Source: Bacteroidota bacterium | GTDB taxonomy: Bacteria; Bacteroidota; Bacteroidia; Chitinophagales; Chitinophagaceae | Length of the DNA stretch: 23,554 bases | Direction of reading: 5' to 3' | Assembly (NCBI GenBank): GCA_023418315.1 | Contig: JAEZZY010000016.1 | Span: 1-23,554 of the forward strand | Shown: positions 13,812-22,800 of the stretch, one piece after another | Layout of the letters: the number at the start of each line of letters is the position of its first letter | Numbering within the stretch: position 1 is the first letter of the stretch | Notes under the pieces: model-generated | Told to the model about the DNA's origin: nothing | Seen by the model: only the letters and a program-made list of their open reading frames with translations | Database searches by the model: none | Translations under genes and position numbers: made by a program

Positions 13812-16190
13812 ATGAACAGAGTTATCAAGAAAGCGGCGGTACTGGGCTCGGGCGTGATGGGAAGCCGTATCGCCTGCCACTTCGCCAATGCGGGTCTGGA
13901 AGTGCTTTTGCTGGATATAGTTCCTAAAGATGCTCCCGCAGAGGATAAAAACCTACGCAATAAAATCGTGAACGAGGCGCTGGCGTTTGCTTTAACATCC
14001 AATCCTGCGCCGCTTTACAGTAAGAAATTTGCAAGCCGTATTACCACCGGAAATTTTGAAGATGATATGCACCGCATTGCCGACTGCGATTGGATTATAG
14101 AAGCGGTGGTGGAGCAACTGGATATTAAAAAGCAAGTGTTGGAAAAAGCGGATGTGTATAGGAAACAAGGTTCCATCGTCAGTTCCAATACGTCCGGCAT
14201 TCCTATCCATCTGATGGCGGAAGGAAGAACGGAAGATTTTCAAAAACATTTTTGCGGCACTCATTTTTTTAATCCTCCGCGTTATTTAAAATTACTGGAG
14301 ATTATCCCTACGCCGCATACCTCGCCGGAGATTGTGGATTTCCTGATGAAGTACGGAGAAAAACAGTTGGGAAAAACCACCGTGCTTGCAAAAGACACAC
14401 CGGCATTTATAGGCAATCGCATCGGCGTATTCAGCATCATGAGTTTGTTGCACTATGTAGCCCAATCCGGAATGAGCATCGAAGAAGTGGATAGATTGAC
14501 GGGGACGATTATGGGTCGTCCTAAATCGGCAACCTTCCGCACTGCAGATGTAGTAGGTATAGATACGCTGGCTATGGTAGCCGATAATTTAGCGGAAAAC
14601 CTGCGCCAAGATGAAGCCCGCGAGGTGCTGCGCGTGCCGGATTTTGTGCATCAAATGATTACCCGAAAATGGCTGGGAAGTAAGACAGGGCAAGGATTTT
14701 TCAAAAAAAGCAAAGGGGAAAACGGCAACACGGAAATTCAGGTGCTCGACCTGAATACTCTTGAATACCGACCTTCAAAAAAAACCACCTTCGCAGCGCT
14801 GGAGGCAGCCAAACAGGTGGATGATTTGAAGCAACGATTGAAATTACTTGTACATTTTAACGATGAAGCCGGCGCTTTTTACAGGGCTACGCTTTATCCT
14901 TTGCTTGCCTATGCTGCCAACAGAATTCCTGAAATAGCCGATGAACTTTATACAATAGATGATGCGCTGAAAGCAGGCTTCGGATGGGAGCTTGGCCCGT
15001 TTGAACTATGGGATGCGCTCGGCGTGGAAGAAACGGCAAAAGCCATAACGAACGCGGGTTTTAACTTACCGAAATGGGTGCGGGATTTGCTGGACTCCGG
15101 CAAAAAAACGTTCTATATTCTTGAAGACGGCAAGCGACTTTATTATGCTATTCCTTCGGCATCCTACAAACCAATCCCCGGCACGGAAGCATTTATCTTG
15201 CTGGAGCATATTCGGGAAAAAAATACCGTCTGGAAAAACAGCGGCACTACGCTTACGGATATTGGCGATGGCATCCTCAACCTTGAGTTTCATACCAAGA
15301 TGAACAGCATAGGCGGGGAAGTGGTTGAAGGTATTCGCAAAGCTATAGACCTGGCAGAGAAGGACTATAAAGGATTGGTAATTTCCAACAACGGAGCCAA
15401 CTTCAGCGCCGGTGCAAATGTGGCGCTCATCTTTATGATGGCGGTAGAGCAGGAAGTGGAGGAGCTGGATGTTGCGATTCGTCAGTTTCAAAATACGATG
15501 ATGCGGATTCGCTACTCTTCCATCCCTGTAGTGGTTGCGCCGCACAACATGGCGCTGGGCGGCGGTTGTGAGCTTTGCCTTCATGCCGATAAAGTAGTGG
15601 CACATGCAGAGTCGTATATAGGCTTGGTGGAATTTGGCATCGGCTTAATCCCCGGCGGAGGTGGTACCAAAGAATTTGCAGTGCGCTTGTCCGATGAACT
15701 GAAAGAAGGTGATGTAGCGCTGAACCGATTTAGAGAACGTTTTTTAACGATTGGTCAGGCAAAGGTTTCTACTTCCGCAGAAGAAGCATTTGAATTGGGT
15801 TATTTGCGTAAAGGTCATGACAAGGTGGTGATTTCCTATAATCGTTTATTGGGGGAAGCAAAAGCCGCTTGCCTGCAAATGGCGAATGCCGGTTATGTAC
15901 CGCCTCTACCGCGAACGGATGTGAAGGTATTGGGCAATATGGCCTTAGGCTTAGCCTATCTTGGCGCTCATTCCATGCTTTCCGGAAAGTACATCAGCGA
16001 GTATGATATGAAGATTTCACAAAAGCTGGGCTATGTATTAGCCGGCGGCGATTTATCCCAACCCACAGAAGTAAGCGAACAGTATTTATTGAATTTGGAA
16101 CGGCAGGCATTTTTGAGTTTGGCAATGGAACGGAAAACATTGGAACGAATACAATCCCTATTGAACGGAGGAAAACTGCTCAGGAATTAA
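13812..16190 (+). CDS. fadN: 3-hydroxyacyl-CoA dehydrogenase / enoyl-CoA hydratase, FadN type
   Basis: The 792-residue fusion performs the hydration and NAD-dependent oxidation steps of fatty-acid beta-oxidation. The dehydrogenase half comes first: Rossmann motif G12-S-G14-VM-G17, and the catalytic pair His151 (THFFNPP) and Glu163 twelve residues later. 3HCDH C-terminal domains occupy about 195-430. The crotonase half follows (about 490-700), with NFSAGANV forming the oxyanion region and acid/base glutamates Glu587 (GGGCE) and Glu607 (GLVEFGIGLIPGGGG), 20 apart as in rat enoyl-CoA hydratase. This order, dehydrogenase before hydratase, is that of Bacillus FadN (about 789 residues) and opposite to E. 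coli FadB. It is first in an operon with thiolase and acyl-CoA dehydrogenase genes. All catalytic residues are present. Confidence 0.93.
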   Translation: MNRVIKKAAVLGSGVMGSRIACHFANAGLEVLLLDIVPKDAPAEDKNLRNKIVNEALAFALTSNPAPLYSKKFASRITTGNFEDDMHRIADCDWIIEAVVEQLDIKKQVLEKADVYRKQGSIVSSNTSGIPIHLMAEGRTEDFQKHFCGTHFFNPPRYLKLLEIIPTPHTSPEIVDFLMKYGEKQLGKTTVLAKDTPAFIGNRIGVFSIMSLLHYVAQSGMSIEEVDRLTGTIMGRPKSATFRTADVVGIDTLAMVADNLAENLRQDEAREVLRVPDFVHQMITRKWLGSKTGQGFFKKSKGENGNTEIQVLDLNTLEYRPSKKTTFAALEAAKQVDDLKQRLKLLVHFNDEAGAFYRATLYPLLAYAANRIPEIADELYTIDDALKAGFGWELGPFELWDALGVEETAKAITNAGFNLPKWVRDLLDSGKKTFYILEDGKRLYYAIPSASYKPIPGTEAFILLEHIREKNTVWKNSGTTLTDIGDGILNLEFHTKMNSIGGEVVEGIRKAIDLAEKDYKGLVISNNGANFSAGANVALIFMMAVEQEVEELDVAIRQFQNTMMRIRYSSIPVVVAPHNMALGGGCELCLHADKVVAHAESYIGLVEFGIGLIPGGGGTKEFAVRLSDELKEGDVALNRFRERFLTIGQAKVSTSAEEAFELGYLRKGHDKVVISYNRLLGEAKAACLQMANAGYVPPLPRTDVKVLGNMALGLAYLGAHSMLSGKYISEYDMKISQKLGYVLAGGDLSQPTEVSEQYLLNLERQAFLSLAMERKTLERIQSLLNGGKLLRN

Positions 16191-16215
16191 TTCAAGATGG
16201 TTCTAAATTTCTTGC

Positions 16216-16243
16216 CATCCTCTAAAATTCATCCTCTAAAATC
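16216..16243 (+). repeat. 14-bp tandem direct repeat upstream of fadA
   Basis: catcctctaaaatt (16216-16229) is followed at once by catcctctaaaatc (16230-16243), 13 of 14 identical. It ends 6 bp before the thiolase ATG, so the repeat fills the translation initiation region. It may be a duplication that tunes initiation or simply slippage. Confidence 0.7.
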
Positions 16244-16249
16244 GCAACC

Positions 16250-17428
16250 ATGAACGCATATATAGTAACCGGTTTTCGTAGCGCAGTAGGCAAAGCCAAC
16301 AGGGGCGGTTTTCGTTTCACCCGGCCGGATGTGCTTGCCGCAACCCTCATCAAACATCTGATGGCTTCCGTGCCGCAGATAGCGCATGAGCAAGTGGATG
16401 ATCTCATCGTAGGCAATGCCATGCCGGAAGCAGAACAGGGACTTAACTTCGCACGCTTTGTATCGCTGATGAGCTTCGATACCGATAAGGTTTCGGCGAT
16501 GACCGTAAACCGTTATTGCGCATCGGGTTTGGAAACCATTGCTATAGCCGCATCAAAAATTCATGCAGGGCTTGCCGATTGTATTATAGCCGGCGGCTCC
16601 GAAAGCATGAGCCTGATACCGATGGGCGGATGGAAAGTAGTGCCAGATACAAAGCTGGCGATGGAGCATCCCGATTATTACTGGGGTATGGGCTTAACGG
16701 CAGAAGCAGTAGCCAAAGAATATAACATAAGCCGTGAAGAGCAGGATGCCTTTGCTTTCCAATCCCACCAAAAAGCCATAGCCGCTATAGAAGCCGGGAA
16801 ATTTACGGATGAAATTGTACCCGTTACCATCGAAGAAACTTACTACGATGCCGTTGCTCAAACCCAAAAAACAAAAACGTTTACCGTAGCACAGGATGAA
16901 GGTCCCCGCGCCGATACTTCATTGGAGGCTTTGGCAAAATTAAAACCGGTATTCGCTGCAAACGGCTCGGTTACGGCGGGCAATTCCTCGCAAACCAGCG
17001 ATGGCGCCGCCTTTGTAATGGTGGTGAGCGAAGCATTTATGATCAAGAATAACCTCACCCCTATAGCCCGCTTGTTAAGCTATGCTACGGCAGGTGTTCC
17101 TCCGCGCATTATGGGAATAGGTCCGGTGGCAGCCATCCCCAAAGCCTTGAAAAAAGCAGGTCTCAGCCAATCCGATATGGATCTTGTGGAACTCAACGAA
17201 GCCTTTGCCTCGCAGTCGCTGGCAGTCATTCGCGAATTGGATTTGAATCCGGAACTTATCAATGTAAACGGTGGCGCCATAGCCCTGGGTCATCCACTGG
17301 GATGCAGCGGCGCTAAACTGACGGTGCAGCTTATGAACGAACTGAAAAGGCAACATAAAAAATACGGCATGGTAACGATGTGCGTGGGAACGGGGCAAGG
17401 AGCAGCCGGTGTTTTTGAGGTGATATAG
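16250..17428 (+). CDS. fadA: Acetyl-CoA acyltransferase (3-ketoacyl-CoA thiolase)
   Basis: The 392-residue protein is a full-length degradative thiolase. Visible active-site residues are the acylated cysteine Cys90 (NRYCASGLE), His348 (IALGHPLGCSGAK) and Cys378 (TMCVGTGQGAAG); NEAFASQ completes the signature set. It cleaves 3-ketoacyl-CoA with CoA to acetyl-CoA and a shortened acyl-CoA, acting in the cytoplasm. It lies 59 bp downstream of fadN on the same strand and 119 bp upstream of fadE, so it probably shares their transcript. The start at 16250 is preceded by a tandem 14-bp repeat. Confidence 0.95.
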   Translation: MNAYIVTGFRSAVGKANRGGFRFTRPDVLAATLIKHLMASVPQIAHEQVDDLIVGNAMPEAEQGLNFARFVSLMSFDTDKVSAMTVNRYCASGLETIAIAASKIHAGLADCIIAGGSESMSLIPMGGWKVVPDTKLAMEHPDYYWGMGLTAEAVAKEYNISREEQDAFAFQSHQKAIAAIEAGKFTDEIVPVTIEETYYDAVAQTQKTKTFTVAQDEGPRADTSLEALAKLKPVFAANGSVTAGNSSQTSDGAAFVMVVSEAFMIKNNLTPIARLLSYATAGVPPRIMGIGPVAAIPKALKKAGLSQSDMDLVELNEAFASQSLAVIRELDLNPELINVNGGAIALGHPLGCSGAKLTVQLMNELKRQHKKYGMVTMCVGTGQGAAGVFEVI

Positions 17429-17547
17429 GGGGCAATAGCAACCATGACGGAAAAAACAGAACCGGATATTCAACAAGCACACCTGAAAAGCTGAGTAGCA
17501 GCCATGAGGAAGTTAGAATTGCATTACATAGGTTAAAATGTAAAAAA

Positions 17548-19356
17548 ATGAACAGTCAAGAAGCAGCGAATGAGGAAAATCACCTGCCTATAAAAGGCGG
17601 CGAATTTCTCATTAAAGAAACACCCGCATCCCACATCTTCATCCCCGAAGAATGGACGGAAGAGCAGCAGATGATAGCAGAAATGTGTCGTGATTTTTTG
17701 AAAGAGTATGTCTTTCCGAAGCTGGAAGAAATAGACAGGCAGGAAGAAGGGCTTATGCTTTCCCTACTGGACAAAGCAGGCGAACTGGGCTTGATGGGCA
17801 TCAGCGTTCCCGAAAAATACAACGGTATAGGCAAAGATTTTGTTACCGCTATGCTCACCACAGAAATAATGGGCGCAGGACATTCCTTTGCCGTAGCCCT
17901 TGCAGCACACACCGGCATCGGCACCTTGCCCATACTTTACTACGGAACGGAAGCGCAAAAAAAGAAGTATGTAAGTAAGCTCGCCACAGGCGAATGGAAA
18001 GGTTGCTACTGCCTTACCGAACCCGACTCCGGCTCTGATGCCCAATCCGCCAAAACCAAAGCAACGCTTTCCGAAGATGGAACGTATTATCTCCTCAACG
18101 GACAAAAAATGTGGATTACCAACGGCGGCTTCGCCGATGTATTTACCGTGTTTGCCAAAATCGGGGAGGATAAAAATCTGAGTGCATTTATAGTAGAAAA
18201 AAATTTTGAAGGCATTTCCCTAAACCCGGAAGAAAAAAAGATGGGCATCAAAGGAAGCAGCACCAGGCAAGTGTTTTTCAATGATTGCAAAGTGCCCGTA
18301 GAAAATCTTTTATCCACCCGCGAAAACGGATTTAAAATAGCCGTAAATAGTTTAAATATAGGTAGAATAAAACTGGGCGGCTCTGCGGTAGGCGCTGCGA
18401 AGGCAGTCATCAACCATGCAGTAAGCTATGCCCGTGAACGTGAACAATTCGGCAGACCCATAGCCGATTACGGAGCTATAAAATACAAACTTGCCGAGCA
18501 AGCCATTCGCACCTTCGCAAGTGAATCGGCAACGTACCGCGCCAGCCGCAATATAGAAGAAGCTACGCAAGCATGGATAGACGACGGTATGGAAGAAATC
18601 CAAGCCCGATTGAAAGGTATCGAACAATTTGCCATTGAAGCAGCCATCATTAAAGTACATGCTTCGGAAACACTGGACTATGTGGTGGATGAAGGCGTGC
18701 AGATATACGGAGGAATGGGTTACAGCGCCGAAGCGCCTATGGATAGGGCTTATCGCGACTCCCGCATCAACCGCATTTTTGAAGGGACAAACGAAATCAA
18801 CCGCATGCTCACTATAGATATGATGCTGAAACGGGCAATGAAGGGAGAACCGGATTTACTGAAAGCCGCAAAGAAAATAGCCGGTGAACTCACGAGTATT
18901 CCTGATGTTGGAGCTTCGGAAGAAACCGGATTTGCTAAAGACCATGCCTATATTCGCAATTTTAAAAAGGCAATACTGATGACCGCCGGCGCTGCCGTGC
19001 AAAAGCTACTGCAAAACCTTTCTAAAGAACAGGAAATAATAATGTGCCTCGCCGATATGCTCATCGAAACCTATGTGGCGGAATCTATGTTGCTGCGCGT
19101 GGAAAAACTTCATTCCATTAGACAAGATGAGCTGACCGAACTGAAAACCGAAATGGCGCGCACCTATATCTATGATGCGGCAGAACGTATCCACCGTGCA
19201 GGCAGGAACGCTATAAATGCTTTTGCCGAAGGCGATGACCACCGCATGATGCTGATGGGGCTGAAACGATTTACCAAAGTAGCAGACAGAAATACCATAG
19301 CCTCCCGCAGAAAAATAGCAGAGAAAATGATAGCGGAGAACAGCTATGCCTACTGA
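17548..19356 (+). CDS. fadE: Acyl-CoA dehydrogenase, long FadE (YusJ) type
   Basis: The 602-residue FAD enzyme makes the first double bond in acyl-CoA beta-oxidation. Acyl-CoA dehydrogenase signatures are present: CYCLTEPDSGSDA, MWITNGGFADVF, YAREREQFGRPI, VQIYGGMGYSAEAPM, and RIFEGTNEINR with the likely catalytic Glu412. Compared with the 380-residue short family, it has a C-terminal extension of about 170 residues like very-long-chain enzymes, and its length matches Bacillus FadE (about 594). The electron acceptor should be ETF, whose genes are not in the window. It closes the fadN-fadA-fadE operon. Start chosen at the ATG at 17548 after an A-rich leader. Confidence 0.94.
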   Translation: MNSQEAANEENHLPIKGGEFLIKETPASHIFIPEEWTEEQQMIAEMCRDFLKEYVFPKLEEIDRQEEGLMLSLLDKAGELGLMGISVPEKYNGIGKDFVTAMLTTEIMGAGHSFAVALAAHTGIGTLPILYYGTEAQKKKYVSKLATGEWKGCYCLTEPDSGSDAQSAKTKATLSEDGTYYLLNGQKMWITNGGFADVFTVFAKIGEDKNLSAFIVEKNFEGISLNPEEKKMGIKGSSTRQVFFNDCKVPVENLLSTRENGFKIAVNSLNIGRIKLGGSAVGAAKAVINHAVSYAREREQFGRPIADYGAIKYKLAEQAIRTFASESATYRASRNIEEATQAWIDDGMEEIQARLKGIEQFAIEAAIIKVHASETLDYVVDEGVQIYGGMGYSAEAPMDRAYRDSRINRIFEGTNEINRMLTIDMMLKRAMKGEPDLLKAAKKIAGELTSIPDVGASEETGFAKDHAYIRNFKKAILMTAGAAVQKLLQNLSKEQEIIMCLADMLIETYVAESMLLRVEKLHSIRQDELTELKTEMARTYIYDAAERIHRAGRNAINAFAEGDDHRMMLMGLKRFTKVADRNTIASRRKIAEKMIAENSYAY

Positions 19357-19838
19357 GTAAAGCTGATAGCCCGACCATGCTCCTACAAGCTATGCTGCTT
19401 GCATTCGTAAACTATTTTTATTTTATTTGTGCGGTCGTAGTCGGAATACTTTGATTCGCAATGCAGTAAATTTTACGAATAACATGCTTAAACGCTCTAC
19501 AATAATACCGCACTTAGGCAGAATAGTGCATTTTTCTTATTATCAGTACAAAAAAGGCAAAAGACATTTTTATTTTGACGAATAAACCCTCATTATTTGA
19601 GGATGCTCATACCTGTCTAAAAACTCTTTCTATACATTTTCTATATCGTCTCCCTAAGTATTAGTTAAGATTAAACCACCCGAACAATCATTCGTTGGGG
19701 TTAATAAAATAGAATATATCTGAACGCGCAACGCATTGTCTGTCGGCAAAGTATATTATGGAAAAAGAGGCAGTTGTTAGGCATATCTGTCCCGTTCCTG
19801 ACGTAAATAAATTTTAAAAAAACAACCTATTCGTTCTC
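19357..19838. other. Intergenic region (482 bp) between fadE and the right SBBP gene
   Basis: No gene is supported. It holds a weak hairpin at 19386-19401, a second 5-bp stem hairpin CCTCA-TTATT-TGAGG at 19588-19602, and a spaced inverted pair ATTCGTAAA / TTTACGAAT within about 19403-19481. The DNA is A/T-rich. No clear Bacteroidota -33/-7 pair was identified for the downstream gene, and the 11-bp GTAG array found upstream of the left paralog is absent. Confidence 0.6.
19386..19401 (+). terminator. Weak hairpin after fadE
   Basis: CAAGC (19386-19390) and GCTTG (19397-19401) can pair around a 6-nt loop, 30 nt after the fadE stop, with a T-rich stretch at about 19413-19430. The stem is short and the T-run is not adjacent, so termination here is only possible. 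Confidence 0.25.
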
Positions 19839-22800
19839 ATGAACCAACAATCTGTTATCTCTCGTTTGCTATGCGCCCTCGCCTTAGTGGCTATATCGTG
19901 TAGCAGCAGCTTCGCTAATCCCTTGCCGGAGAAAAATCAAGCCGCTACAGAAGCAAAAGCCCGGACATGGATGCAGCAGATGCAGCCTCGTTTTGAAGAA
20001 AACAAAGGGCAGATAACCGGGGAAGATGCCCGCAACGTGCGCTACAGCTACCGCAGCGGCAATCTTACCTTATTTGTGCGCAACAACGGATTGGCTTATC
20101 AGTTTGCCCGCACCCACTACCCCAAGGGCTATAAACACCCCGATAAAACGGAAACTCCCAAAGAACAGAAGCAACGTGAGCTGCTGGAAAAACAAATCCG
20201 CACCGAAACCTATCGTATGGATATAAGGCTGGTCGGCGCCAACCCCAATGCCCCCACCACTACCGAAGGCAAAAGCAGCGACTATACCCAATACTACAAC
20301 CACAACGCCACCCGGGTATATGGCTATGAAAAGATTATTTTTCACGACATCTACCCCAATATAGACTGGGTAATTTATACGAGTTCCGGAAAAGGAGCTA
20401 TGGATGAGGTAAAATACGACTTCATCATCCGCCCCGGCGGCAACCCTGCCGATATACGCCTGCAACCCACCGATGTGGAAGAGCTGAAACTGAAAACCGA
20501 CGGCAGCCTGTACCTCGGCAACCGCCTTGGCAGCATTACGGAGCAAACACCTGTGAGCTACCAAGCCGGAAAAACAGTGGCAACCCGTTTTGTACAGAAT
20601 GCGGAAGGGCTGCTGCACTTTAATGTGGATGCCTATGATAGCGCCCAAACCCTCACTATAGACCCCACCCTGAGCTGGGCTACTTATTATGGCGGTATCG
20701 GGAATGAGTATGGTCGCTCATGTGCAGTGGATGCCTCCGGCAATGTATATATGACAGGCTATACCGCATCTACCATCGGCATTGCATCGGGTGGATTTCA
20801 GAGTAGCTATGGCGGGGGAATTTATGATGCCTTTCTCGTGAAATTTGATGGCAATGGCAATAGATTATGGGCTACTTACTATGGGGGTAATAACCGTGAT
20901 ATAGGCGTCTCCTGTACCACAGATGCTTCAGGAAATGTATATCTGGCAGGAGAAACTTTATCTCTTTCCGGCATCTCGTTCGCAGGCTTTCAAAATACTC
21001 ATGGCGGAAATGATGATGCCTTCCTGGTAAAGTTTGACGGCAACGGTACCCGCCTCTGGGCTACCTACTATGGAAGCACCGGCAGGGATAACGCATCTGC
21101 TTGTACGATAGACGCAATAGGAAATGTGTATCTGGCAGGTATTACCGCTTCTATTTCCGGCATCACATTAGGGGGGCATCAGAGTGTCCATGGCGGGGGG
21201 GTGTATGATGCCTTTCTCGTAAAATTTAACGGCAGCGGCACCCGCCTCTGGGGAACCTATTATGGTGGCAGCGCGTATGATGATGGTGTATCCTGCGCTG
21301 CGGATGCGGCAGGCAATGTGTATCTGGCGGGTACTACCACTTCCACTTCCGCTATCGCCTCCGGCGGGCATCAGAACAGCTATGGCGGAGGCAACAATGA
21401 TGCCTTTCTGGTGAAATTTGACGGCAACGGTACGCGCCTCTGGGGGACCTACTACGGCGGCAGCGCTGTAGAGTATGGTTATTCCTGCGTTACGGATGCA
21501 ACGGGTAATATCTATTTAGCAGGCTATACCCAATCTGCTTCCGCCATCGCCTCCGGCGGGCATCAGAATACGCATAGCGGATTAACAGAGGCTTACTTAG
21601 TAAAATTTGATGGCAGCGGCATCCGCCTCTGGGGTACCTATTATGGCGGCAGTGGTTTAGAGCATGGGTCTTCCTGCGCGACAGACGTGGCAGGCAATGT
21701 ATATCTGGCAGGCTATACCGAATCTACCAGCGGCATCGCCTCCGGAGGCTTTCAGAACACCTATGGCGGAACAAGAGATGCATACTTAGTAAAATTTAAT
21801 GGCAGCGGCACCCGCCTCTGGGGTACCTATTACGGCGGGAGTGGTATAGAGCATGGGTATTCCTCCGCGACAGACGCGGCGGGTAATGTCTATCTGACGG
21901 GCTACACAACGTCCACCACCGGCATCGCCTCCGGCGGACATCAAAATACGTTTGGGGGAAGTATAGATGCTTTTCTGGTAAAGATAAGCGACTGCGCCCC
22001 CACCAACACCCTCTATGTGGACAGCCTCAACGGTAGCGATGCCAACAACGGGGCAAGCTGGGCTACCGCTTTTAAAACCCTTTCGTATGCCTTGTATAAT
22101 GTGAAAACCGGCAGTTGCTATGCTAATGTGGACAGCATCCTCGTTGCCCAAGGAACTTATTACCCAACGGGTGTGCAGAACGGAACGGATAGAGACAGTA
22201 CCTTCCTCTTCTCTATGAACAGCCTGGCGGTGCTCGGCGGCTACCCCGCCGGGGGCGGCGCAAGAGATGTGGCAACCCACCTTACGATTTTAAGCGGAGA
22301 TATAGGCATTACCCTCGACAGTACGGACAACAGTCATCACGTGGTAGTGGTAACCGGCAGTGCCGATACCTCCCTATATATAGATGGGTTTTCCATTACC
22401 GGCGGGCAGGCGGATGCTACTGGCAACTTCAGTGTAGGCGGCTGGTCGTTGACAAGAGCTCGTGGAGCGGGTCTGGCAGCGAATCAATCCTTTACAGCCA
22501 GCAATCTTAGTTTTTTTGAGAATACTGCTACCTCCTACGGCGGCGGATTGTATTTGCATGACGGGAACGCCCGTTTAAGCCATATTAATGTTCATCACAA
22601 TCAGGGAGGACATGGAGGTGGCGGTATTGCCAATCTTCTGGGCAACCCTTATATAGATGATATTCGTGTAGAATGGAATGTAGCCGACTATGGCGGTGGC
22701 TGGATTAATGAAGGAGCCGGATCTCCTGTTGTGAACAATGCGGTAATCCAGGGGAATGTAGCCAACTCCACCGGTGGTGGGGTTCATAACTCAGGCTCCA

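Noticed and set aside
17443..17493. Tiny open frame of 16 codons between fadA and fadE (starts MTEKTEPD)
   Set aside because: Too short to distinguish from chance and without supporting signals.
19588..19602. CCTCA-TTATT-TGAGG hairpin as a small RNA or terminator
   Set aside because: A 5-bp stem in A/T-rich DNA without a T-run or promoter evidence is within chance expectation.
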